This document shows positions 1 through 10,023 of a stretch of DNA of 64,000 nucleotides, piece by piece; positions within the stretch are counted from its first letter, which is position 1; the number at the start of each line of letters is the position of its first letter. The notes under the pieces were generated by a model, which had not been told where the DNA came from, did no database searches, and saw nothing but the letters and a program-made list of their open reading frames with translations. The DNA lies in assembly GCF_902806685.2 (NCBI RefSeq), contig NC_048560.1, forward strand, positions 2,272,492 to 2,336,491, written 5' to 3'. The position numbers and the translations under genes are program-made. This stretch comes from Maniola hyperantus. Taxonomy: Eukaryota; Arthropoda; Insecta; Lepidoptera; Nymphalidae.

Positions 1-130
1 CGATTCATAAGAATCGTTTTTAATTTTATCCGCTGTAAGGGTACAATCGATAAATACCGTATACCGGTCTCAATATAACTTTATCCGTGTTCACACGGCA
101 ATAAAATTATTGACGAGATCAGCCCACCGA

Positions 131-270
131 TTGTATAACAAAAACGTATTCATCGTTATCGTAATCGTCAAAAAATTCCGCCCTTTGATTGGTTGATTCG
201 CTGTTTACATTTTTTCACAGCCAATCAAAGGGCAGAATTTGTTGACGATTAATACGTTTTTCTTACACAA
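131..270. mobile_element. Hairpin MITE
   Basis: Ends TTGTATAACAAAAACGTA and TACGTTTTTCTTACACAA are inverted. An inner stem CCCTTTGATTGG / CCAATCAAAGGG surrounds a short centre. Confidence 0.75.
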
Positions 271-532
271 TTAGGGGTCTGGCTGGTTTCACACGGCATC
301 GTACGTTAAGGCATTTATGGTTAACTTTTTTTCGTGGATAGACTAGTGCGGAAAACAGGATCGTTTGTGATTAGTTGGTCACTCAAAATGGTTAACGCCC
401 ACTGACTTTTTGTCTTTATCATTTGTATGGGATTATGTAACAGAGAGAGCCCTATATTAACTTCTATCTGTGGATAGGGTATAGTAGAGGGTCATACTAC
501 GTACGTACATATACATAATATACTCGTAGATA

Positions 533-815
533 CAAGTTAGCCCGTGACTGCAATCTCACCTGGTGGTAAGTGATGATGCAGTCTAAGATGGAAGCGGGCT
601 AACCTGCAAGGGGTATGGCAGTTTTTTATTAAACACACACCCCTTTGGTTTTGCTAAATCGCTTGGCGGCACGGCGGTAACTAGCCACTACCGAAGCCTC
701 CCACTAGACTAGACCAGAAATTTAGAAATTATAAAATTCCAAACCGGGAATCGAACCCGGGGCCTCCCACTAATAAGACAACAGCGCTTACCACTGTGCC
801 AGGGAGGTCGTCAAG
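533..815 (-). repeat. SINE with tRNA-like head (CCCTGGCGCAGTGG family)
   Basis: The minus strand opens GACGACCTCCCTGGCACAG with box B GGTTCGATTCCCGG. It ends in the CACCAGGTGAGATTGCAGTC type tail. Relatives lie at 3510-3600, 31925-32110, 38230-38570, 39058-39322, 40840-41070 and 43010-43100. Confidence 0.8.
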
Positions 816-1673
816 CGCCATGTACATACAAAGTTTTATCCGTGCAAAAAAATATACAGTGAAACCAGTCTCACAGATAAAGCTATATTTTATTGACAGT
901 CTAAGGGCGCGTTCTCACTCTGTCGTGACGATAAATAATCGTACAGTTTACAGCGTCATGGGTTGTGTATTTGAATGGAGATGTTCACATATAGGACGAC
1001 ACGACTAACTGTCGTCCATGACTCTTTCATACAAAACGACAACGATAAATTACGGTGACGACATAGTGGGAAGGCGCCGTCAGAATCCAGTTAGAACGGG
1101 ACAGATTTATGCCAGCAAGATAACGCTATCTCGTTTTAACAGTCCTAAGTGTCTATAGATCTCAACATAAGCACTGACAATGATTTTTATGTGATATTGA
1201 TAAGATCGAAACGCGTAGAATCTATTCTAATATTGCTCAATGAAAATAACTTATAGCCGAATGGCGAATACTCAAACCTCACTGAATATTTGCGAACACT
1301 TTAAAATTGGTGAGTTTTTATTTTATTCTATACTCTATAGCGCTCTCTCTGTTACGTACTCCCATACAAATGACAAAGACAAAGAACTTAGTAGACGTTA
1401 ACCATTTTGCGAACCAATCTCAAACGAAACTAAACTTTTCTGTGCTACACTATTTAGAGTAACTATGTTTTCGAAACACATTCGAAATTCAATTCGTAAA
1501 CATATGGTAGTTTCGTTTGTGGTTGGTTGGTGAATCAAAATGGCTAACGCCCACTGAGTTTTCTGTCTTGGTCATGACTAACTTCTCTCCGTGGCTAGAT
1601 ACAGTGGTATGAAAAAAGTCAAACTAATGTGCACTTGTATTTTAAGAAAGGTTTGAATATTCGGGGATAAGTA

Positions 1674-1948
1674 CAGTGCGACAAGGCTTTCTTGGAACTA
1701 ACGTTGCCGTCAAGTATCCTCTTTGTTCTTGTTTAAATATTCTAAGCCTTTATTCTCCAACAGCGCCCCCCGGCCCGCTGTGAATGTCATTCAAGTGCCA
1801 AAAGAGCCTTGTCGCACTGTCAGTGGCACTTGGGCCTTGTCACACTCTTTTATCACTTGAATGACATTGAAAGGGGGCGCTGGGATCATATGACGGCAAC
1901 GTTAGTTCCGATTTTTGCAACGCGCCAAGATAGCTTTGTCGCACTGTA
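1674..1948. mobile_element. MITE with CAGTGCGACAAGGCT ends
   Basis: Inverted ends around mirrored TTGAATGACATT and GGCACTTG motifs. A sister copy is at 21980-22145. Confidence 0.7.
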
Positions 1949-4198
1949 TATGCTTTTTTTTTGACGCAATGATCTAAATTAGAGATGAAATGATTTAGTT
2001 ATCGATATTAAGCGAATAGTGGTCGAAACTATCGATTATTTGTTTTATTTAAAACAGTTGCAATCGTTATTCATCACTAAAATCTATCGCATACGTAGGT
2101 TTACATTTAAAAGTTCAATTTTTGTATTTTAAACAGTATGTAGGTATTTTATAACGAAAAGTTACGTACGCGTGGTGCGTAATAAAAAAATCAAGTTCAC
2201 ACGACAACGAAATTATGAATGACGCTGTACTTTCAGACCGTCTGAACCATCACACATGTTACTTTATAAACATAATAACTATTACGTTAATACGAAATAA
2301 CGAAAAAAACGAATGCATGCAAAAATACTTCGCCCAGCCTAATTGTAGAATCTTAATTGACATACTGAGAAATGACAAAAAGGATGTTCAATAAAAAAGA
2401 TTAGAAAGGATATTTTGAAAAAGGCCATATTGAGAAAAGAACATTCTGAGAAAAAGACACTCGTCTGGGCGGGGGCACTCGTGTGCCCCCTGATTCTGGG
2501 AAATGACAAAAAGGACGTTATTAGAAAGGATATTTAGAGAAAAGAACTTTATGAGAAACTAGCTGATACCCGCGACTTCGTCCGCGTAGATTTGGGTTTT
2601 TAAAACCCCGTGGGAACTCTTTCATTTTCCGGGATAAACAGTAGCCTATGTCTTTCCACAGGATGCAAGCTATCGCTGTACCAAATTTTGTCAAAATCGG
2701 TTGAACGGATGGGCTGTGAAAGGCTAGCAGACAGACAGGCACACTTTCGCATTTATAATATTAGTATGGATAGTATATAGTATCTATAATATAAAAATGA
2801 ATCACCAAATGTGTTGGTCATCGCAAATCTCGAGAACCGCTGAACCGATTTCGCTAATTCTTTTTTAATAATATTCCTTGAAGTACGAGGAAGGTTCTTA
2901 CGGAGAGAAAAATTTAATTCAACCTCCCCCTCAATTTTCTAAACTCCACCCGAGCGAAGCCGGGGCGGTTCAGCTAGTAATAGAATAGAAGACATTCTGA
3001 AAAATGACAAAAGGGACATTTTGAGAAATGCCAATTTTGCGCTGAGACGCCGCGCCGTTCTGCCTGCGGGCAGAATTTGGTTACAGTCATTTGGGCACTC
3101 GAATACGGGCTTTTGCTACGATGAGGCTGGGTGAAATATATAATATAGAAAATAAGACTATTCGTATTCCATACACACTAAAAAAACAAAAAAAGAAAAA
3201 CAAATAACTAATTATTCATTTATTAACCTAACGAACTTATCATACAATATATCTAGACTGGTAAACAACTCAAATGCACGAGGATTTGTTATACAAACAG
3301 AAAACGTAAAAATTGAAAAAAAAAATTGGTCAAGTGAGAGTCGAACTCGTACACGAAGGGTTCCGTACCATTGTACAAGAACCACTTTTTAATTTTTTTT
3401 AATTTTTATTGGCAATCATTTTGAAATTCTTATTATTTGTTGTTATAGCGGCAATAGAAATAAACATTTTGCGAAAATTTCACCTTTCTACTTTTTTATC
3501 TTTATTCAGGTACAAGTTAGCCCTTGACTGCAATCTCACCTGGTGGTAAGTGTGATGCCGTCTAAAATGTATGGCAGTTTGTCAGTGAGATTTTTTATAA
3601 TATGTTAATAGGTATTTTTTTTTTAAATATATTAACTTCAACATTTTTTAGGTGAACACATACTCAAACGGTTATTAGATGCTTTATTAGATCATGATTT
3701 TCAGGGTACCCAAAGGGTAAAAACGGAGCCCTATTACTGTCATTCTGCTGTCTGTCTGTCTGTCTGCGTGTCACAGGCTCGTTGACGAAATGAGTAACAA
3801 ATCTGAAATTTTGGTTTTTGATGTAGAACATTCACCTGGAACCGAATATTGAATTAGAAATTAAATTAAATTAATTAATTACTTTTTGGGGCTAAATTTC
3901 TATAAACTCTGTGGTAATAGCTATTTTTTTTTAAATAAAAATGGCGAGCAAAAGAGCAGGTGAATCACCTGATGTTAAGTGATTACCGCCGCCCATAAGC
4001 ATTTGCAGCACCAGAAGAACCGCCAATGCGTTGCCGGCCTTTCAGGAATTTGCTGGTCCGCCCCTTGATAACCCCATGTTGTAATCTAATGGGAACACCG
4101 CTGAAGCCATTTGGATAACAAATCCCATGCAAACCGTCATACTATAAAACATAGCACAACAACAAAAAAAAAACTAGAATATATACTTACAAAATAAT

Positions 4199-7100
4199 TC
4201 AGGTATCATAGTCTTCATCTATCTGTAGGTTCCCTGAATTTAGGTGATCTATATCGACTCTGGGAGGCATTAGGGGTTTAGGTATTTCTATTTTTTTGAC
4301 TTCAGACTTTTTGGAGTTCTGTCGGTGCAACTTTTTTTCTTCTTTGGGAACGCCTACAATACTAGCTACGGCAGTGTCTAGGACTTTGATCTCAGGCACA
4401 GCGAGGTTTTTGGAGAAGTCTATGTTTAGTATGGGTGCTATGTCCTTGCTGGGGGCTACGTAGGTTGCTACGGGGGGGTAGGGTAGCGATTCACTCCTAT
4501 TCATCACCCTTTTGAAACCTGCGGAAACAGAAATAATTTTCTATATTGCATCATTTTTATAGATATACTAGCTTATGCCCGCGATTTCGTCCGCGTGGAA
4601 TACACAAATTTCAAACTCCTATTTTACCCTCTTAGGATGTTGAATTTTCAGAAACGAATGTTCGATCCAGTGTTGGGGACAATATGCAAAGAAACTTTCA
4701 GCTTTTATAAAATATCGAAGGTCTGGCACGCGCTGGCTCTCTCTCTCTCTCTCTCTCTCTGTAAGCTCTGCGTATGAAATGACAAACGTAAATATGCCAA
4801 ACATGTCACTTGAACAGCTTGGATTTGGATCCGAGATCATATTAGTGCATAAGCAATATACGAGTTTGGTCGGAGTTTTTAATTTCCGTATTTTCACGGA
4901 CTGGGATTGGATGAGTGCGTAATCGCTCTAAGGGTTCCATTTTACCATTGTGGTACGGAACCCTAAAATAAGTATTACCTGCGTAATGGGACGTGGAAGG
5001 CTGAGGGCTCGCATACGTAGGATTTAGAGTTATGACACTCTTATGTTGCACTTCTACATCCACTGTCTGGGTCTCTTGGTAGAAGTTGGCTGTTACTATT
5101 GGCCTGCCTTCCAACTTCTTTGTTAAATCTATAGAAAAAAACCATTAGTAAGTATAAGGTATACGCACGGTTTAGAACAGAATCAGTACCCTTATTATAA
5201 ATGCGAAAGTGTGTTTGTTTGTTGGTTTGTCCTTCAATTACGTCGCAATGGTGCAACGGATTGACGTGATTTTTTGCATGGGTATCGATAAAGACCTGGA
5301 GAGTGACATAGGCTACTTTTTATCCTTGAAAATAAGAGTTCCCACGGGATTTATAAAAAAATCTAATTCCACGCGGACGAAGTCTGATCAGCTAGAACAT
5401 AATAGTTTTTTATGTATTTGATATTGTAGCTGCAACAGAAATACACATCTGTGGTTTTAAGTTTTCTATAACCTATTATGGTTCACGAGATACAGTCAGC
5501 TGACAGACAGACGGACAGACGGACGGAGGCTTAGTAATATGGTCCCGTTGGCACCTATAGGTTACGGAACCCTACAAATCAAATAATTGTTTTACCTATA
5601 GCCTCTGACGTGATAGTTTCGTTCTTCGGTCTGTCTGTATCTAGGGAGATAGCTCGGCGGAGGTTGTCTTTGGCCGTCGCTTGCACTCTGACGTCGGAGC
5701 TGCTCGAACTGTTCGAGTCTTCTCTGACTACCCTCCGAGGGGCGGTTGTGTCCGAGACCCTGTAAAAAACAATGTCAAAGTGTAACTGCACTACTAGTAA
5801 TCAGAGTCAGACTCGCGCACTGAGGGTTCCGTATTACAATCGTATTTTATCGACATTTTGCATAATAAATCAAAAACTATTATACCTAAAAATAAATAAA
5901 AATCTGTTTTAGAATGTACAAGTAAAGCCCTTTCATATGATACCCCACTTGATATAGTTATCTTACTTCGAAAATTGAAAATACTAATTATTAGTGCATG
6001 ACCACAATATAATTTTTTTTGTTTGATCTAACCTTAGGGTTATTCACGGTTTTCAGATTTTTCCCCAAATGTCAGCTATAATATATACCTACCTGCCAAA
6101 TTTCATGATTCTAGGTCACAGGAAGTACCCTGTAGGTTTCTTGACAGACAGACAAACAGAAAGTGATCCTATAAGGGTTCAGTTTTTCCTTTTCAGGTAC
6201 GGAACCCTAAAAATGCATTAAAAAAGTGGCGTTGGACTTAGTATCCCTTAGCACGAGGGGGGAAGGACATGGGGAAGGGGGAGAAGGGAGTGTCACCTAC
6301 CCCTCGACACCACTCCCATGACAAGGTAATGCACCGTTTTTTTCTATGATTTTTTAAAAATCTCATTTTGAGGTTATGTTTTTGTATATTTTTTTGATAT
6401 CATGAACTTCATTTATGGAGGGGGGTGGGGAGGGAAGAATTGAAGGCAAAAGGACTCCAGGTCGCCAAAGGCGCAAATGGTTGGACGATATAAGGGGGTG
6501 GACAAAAGCTTTTCGCATGATGACCTCCGAACTTCGTTTCGATGAAGGCACACGATGATGATGATAATGGAGGGACCCCCCCCACCATAGGGGGCGGTCT
6601 AGAATTGCCTGTCGTGTAAATCGCAGATTCTTATGTATCTGAAATTAACAAAAAGCGCATGTGAATCCTATGGGTTATGATTACCTCGTAGAATTTGGTG
6701 AGCCCTCCCTACTCATCATTTCTTTTTCTTCGGCTGCCGTTACGTCAGGGATGTTTTTCACCTAGAAAGAAAGTGATTGTACAATATGCGGCAGAAAATA
6801 ATGTCACGATCACAATCATCTCTGTTAACGCTTGCTTACTATTGGCTACAATGCATTGTTGCAAAGAGAATCGCACAAATTCAGCCAATCAGAACAATAG
6901 GCTACTTGACAATTTTTTTAAGTTGGTCTTAAATGGTTAATATTTGTCCTATTATATCAAAAAAATTAACACTATATTTTTTTGCGCCCTAAAAACCGTA
7001 AAACTAAAAGAAAAATATTTTTTTAAATTAAAGTTTTACGGTTTTTAGGGCGCAAAAAAATATAGTGTTAATTTTTTTGATATAATAGGACAAATATTAA

Positions 7101-9588
7101 CCATTTAAGACCAACTTAAAAAAATTGTCAAGTAGCCTATTGAGATTATAACGATGATTGATGCAGGTTTTAGACAATCGCCCTACAGATTTTAAATTGA
7201 GGCTTAGGTACATCAGCGAACTTTAAATCGCGAGCGAAGCAAGCACGTTTTTTCACTTTTTCTTCCATTTTAGTGTACTCACCAGGTCTCTAAGGAAGTC
7301 GAACCGCGACTCCGCTAGTATGCACTGCTTGACATGCGAAGGGCTGAGGGTCTTGGCATTGCGCTGCATGGTCACCTGCATGGCCTTCCCCAGGAGAGAC
7401 TCCACAAACAGCTCCAGAGTACGAGGTGTTGTGGTAAAACCATTGAGTTAAGTTCATATTGAAATATTTAAAGAAATTAATGATTATTGATTACTAGCTG
7501 CCCCGGCGAACTTCGTACCGCCTAACAGTCAATTCTTTTTCAGGATTTTTTAAATTTTCTCTCCGTAAGAACCATCCCTGTACTTCAAGGAATATTATGA
7601 AAAAAGAATTAGCGAAATCGGTTCAGCTGTTCTCGAGATTTGCGATCAGCAACACATTCAGTGATTCATTTTTATATATAGAGATTATCTATCATTCTAA
7701 ATTTAAACTTATATTCGCATAGAAGAGTACTAATATTATAAATGCGAAAATGTGTCTGTCCGTCTGTCTGTCTGCTAGCCTTTCACTGCCTACTCCTATG
7801 TCACTCTGCAGGTCTTTATCTATACACATGCAAAAAATCACATCTATCTGTTGCACCGTTGCGACGTGATTGAAGGACAAACCAACAAACAAACACACTT
7901 TCGCCATTTATAATAAGGGTACTGATCTTAAGGGACAATTTTGACGATGAAAATAATGCCATATCGCGGGTCACTCATTGGTTTACTGTCAACAATTTAC
8001 TTTTAAATGCAAAGAAAACCAAGTGTGTTATATTTTCTCTGCCCAATACAAAGGCGACCAAGGACATTAACTTAATGATAAATAATGATATGTTAAAAGT
8101 GGAGGAGACCACTGTGTTCCTGGGAATCACGTTAGATGCAAAGCTTCAATGGAATGCCCATATATCAACACTTGCTGGTAAACTCAGCTCTGCTGCTTAT
8201 GCTGTTAGAAAGATTCGACAGGTAACTGAGGTGGAAACTGCAAAAATTGTGTATTTTGCCTATTTCCACAGTATTATGTCTTACGGAGTCTTGCTGTGGG
8301 GTAAAGCGGCAGATATTGGGAAAATATTCATATTACAAAAAAGGGCAATACGTGCAATTTATAATTTAAAACCGCGCGATTCCCTACGAGAGATATTTAA
8401 GGAAATAGGTATTCTTACAGTAGCTTCCCAATATATTTACAATAATATAATTTTTGTACGACAAAACATTCACAGTTACAAAAAAATCAGTGATCTCCAT
8501 GATAGGCAAACTAGAAACAAAAATAAGCTAGCTACTCCTGCGCTCCGCCTCTGGAAGGTGCGAAAGTCATTTGTGGGAATGAGTGTAATATTTTATAATA
8601 AAATTCCACAAGCAATTTTAGACTTACCTTTACACAAGTTTAAAAAATGTGTTAAAAGTATGCTCCTAAAAAAAGCATATTATACAGTCGCAGACTATGT
8701 AAACGATAAAAAAGCTTGGATTTGACTCACTCCAGCAATGCACGGGGCTGCAATGGCTTGTATAGTACGGTATAATAACATTGTAAATTGAAAAATTAAA
8801 AAGAGCAACCGCCGAGTTTCTTGCTGGTTCTTCTCGGTAGGAACGGCATTCCGAACCAGTGGTAAATTAAACCTGACTATTCATAAGCACTTTTAAAAAG
8901 TTTACATGAATAAAAAACATTCTATTCTATTCTATTCTATTCTAACACCTGCTACTTACTTACCTAATAGGTAAATGATACTTCAGTGATTTGTTATTAG
9001 AATAATATAACCGAAATCCAGTAAACAGTGAAGCTACTCATTTGCTAGATAGGTAAAAAGTTAAATTTAATCAACTGATTGAAAGAAACCCCATATACTA
9101 CTTATGCAGTTTTCATATTAAACAGAATATGATTCTCAGTTAAAAACCTGACAATAGTGTTACCAAAACAAACATTACACATCTATCCAAATATTTTAAC
9201 TGTAACTGGGTGCGTATTTAAATAACTGCGTCAATAACGTCGAAAAACACAAAGGACAACAAAAGTACCTTGACTATTTATAATAATGTAACCAATTGAG
9301 CTCATTGATCCAAGTATTGTTTGTTAAATGCAATCGAGAGTTTTAATTACAATCTCATTAAAAAGGATATAGATTATGATTGGCACGGCCTGAGCCACCT
9401 TCCCGACTTCCTCGTCAGTCTGCATTATCTTCTTAATTCGCCCCTAAAAGCAAACAGTGTCATCATAATAGCCAAACGCGTAGAATCCACAAAAACAACA
9501 CACAATTTCTTGTTTATATCCCAGCTTTTGGCCATTAAAAACTTACGGCTGGGAACCTCGCATTGTATTTTCTCTTCTTCGACGGCAT
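4199..9588 (-). CDS. DRAP1: NC2-alpha (DRAP1), histone-fold subunit of the Dr1/NC2 transcription regulator
   Basis: This is the alpha subunit of negative cofactor 2. In the family it pairs with Dr1 (NC2-beta) through a histone fold and binds TBP on promoter DNA in the nucleus. Coding exons, read on the minus strand: 9588-9547, 9443-9371, 7425-7283, 6761-6685, 5759-5596, 5128-4979 and 4518-4199, giving 969 nt and 322 residues. Phase is kept at all six junctions. The protein opens MPSKKRKYNARFPAGRIKK, continues through MQTDEEVGKVAQAVP, TLELFVESLL and NAKTLSPSHVKQC, and so covers the whole histone fold in residues 9-86. A serine-rich, charged tail follows and ends in EDYDT, like the acidic EDYDS end of vertebrate DRAP1. 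Intron 2 is AT-AC (see its entry); the others are GT-AG. A GTAAGT lies 8 bases after the TGA stop (4190-4185), so a 3' UTR intron is possible. The tail is longer than in human DRAP1. Introns are full of repeats. Confidence 0.93.
6425..6565 (+). pseudogene. LINE C-terminal fragment in NC2-alpha intron 4
   Basis: The plus-strand frame reads GRIEGKRTPGRQRRKWLDD, a typical end of an insect LINE protein. It is followed by an (ATG)n-like tail. Confidence 0.6.
6900..7137. mobile_element. Perfect-hairpin MITE, 106-base arms, in NC2-alpha intron 3
   Basis: The left arm 6900-7005 and right arm 7032-7137 are exact reverse complements, with a 26-base loop between. Ends are GGCTACTTGACAATTT and a TA target duplication (6898-6899, 7138-7139). 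It is nested in another repeat (about 6800-7190) whose other copies at 22506-22677 and 49595-49762 show the empty site. Confidence 0.93.
7494..7690 (+). repeat. CTGCCCCGGCGAACTTCGT-type element, in NC2-alpha intron 2
   Basis: It holds TTCAAGGAATATTATGAAAA and AATTAGCGAAATCGGTTCAG. Other copies: 2775-2975 (minus), 35525-35740 and 40108-40280. Confidence 0.75.
7927..8944 (+). pseudogene. 5'-truncated non-LTR retrotransposon (LINE) in NC2-alpha intron 2
   Basis: An open frame runs from about 7937 to 8725 and codes the C-terminal part of a reverse-transcriptase protein, with FLGITLDAKLQWNAHI, YFHSIMSYGVLLWGKA and LQKRAIRAIYNL. This is a common LINE type in moths, of the Jockey/CR1-like group. 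It begins downstream of where the catalytic YxDD box would be, so it cannot work. After the stop comes a 200-base 3' UTR and an (ATTCT)n tail at 8917-8944. A 1%-different shorter copy lies at 20349-20913. It is antisense to its host gene. Confidence 0.9.
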
Positions 9589-10023
9589 AGTCACAATTTG
9601 TACACTTTAACACTGTTTTTAGGATTAAAATAAGCTCACTTTGCCATAGCACTGTAATACTTCTCGCGCATTTTTGAGGTTATAAAAGGGGGACGTTCGC
9701 AGTCTACTTCATTTATATACGAATCTGTCAGTTTTCCACCTCTTTTTACAAACAACTTTTCTTTTCGATAGTTAAATATTTGATTAGCAGATTGTTAAAG
9801 ATTTTCAAATAAGTTTCTTAAGTTATTTGTTCATCAAATAGAATATTTTTTATAAAAAGTAATTGAAATATAATTATGAATTTTTGATTAATTAATATAG
9901 GTTGATAAGTGGTACCTAAAATAAAAGTAAATTTTCGAACGATAGTGATCTGTGGTTGGTTGGGATGTCATGATCTGTGGACCAATCTGTGGATGTATTG
10001 GTGGATGTCATTTGTCAAACAAA
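9589..10023. promoter_or_regulatory. Divergent promoter region between NC2-alpha and SNW1
   Basis: Only 435 bases separate the two start codons, which point away from each other, so the two genes probably share a promoter. On the plus strand TATAAAAG lies at 9681-9688, and TCATTT, a fit to the insect initiator TCAKTY, has its A at 9712, 31 bases downstream. That spacing is right for a SNW1 start site with a 5' UTR of about 310 bases. No clear TATA box is visible for the minus-strand gene. No repeat family seen elsewhere in the window occurs here. Transcription start sites are inferred. Confidence 0.6.

Larger units (their letters stand above)
1..4198. other. Intergenic, repeat-filled; no gene seen
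   Basis: MITEs and SINEs listed separately take up most of it. Short open frames (for example 796-1008) coincide with SINE sequence. Nothing here has splice-joined coding potential that I could support. Confidence 0.7.
7426..9370 (-). other. U12-type AT-AC intron (intron 2 of NC2-alpha)
   Basis: On the minus strand the intron opens ATATCCTTTTT, a full match to the minor-spliceosome 5' site, and ends in AC at 7427-7426. About 22 bases before the 3' end lies GAACTTAACT, close to the U12 branch-site consensus TTCCTTAAC. Splicing here joins ATCATAATC-T to CT-CGTACTCTG and restores IIISRTLELF, which fits the family; no GT-AG pair nearby does so. The intron is 1,945 bases long and has taken in a truncated LINE and two short repeats. 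Confidence 0.85.

Noticed and set aside
796..1008. 70-codon open frame on the plus strand
   Set aside because: Its first part is the head of a minus-strand SINE; no splice-linked continuation and no family resemblance.
4730..4765. (CT)n tract as a regulatory element
   Set aside because: A similar tract follows the same CGCGCTGGCTCTCTCTC element near 19.25 kb, so it belongs to a dispersed repeat.
5596..7283. Direct joining of NC2-alpha exon 7425-7283 to exon 5759-5596
   Set aside because: The phases do not fit; the 77-base exon 6761-6685 (VKNIPDVTAAEEKEMMSR) between them restores the phase and the expected IPD motif.
7283..7440. GT-AG splicing of the NC2-alpha histone-fold exon
   Set aside because: No GT-AG pair links 9371 and 7425 in frame; the alternative acceptors near 7435 give a stop or the wrong frame, whereas AT-AC restores the family sequence.
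8075..8725. Host gene of 216 codons
   Set aside because: It is the tail of a LINE reverse-transcriptase protein with its 3' UTR and (ATTCT)n tail, and a second copy lies at 20.35 kb.
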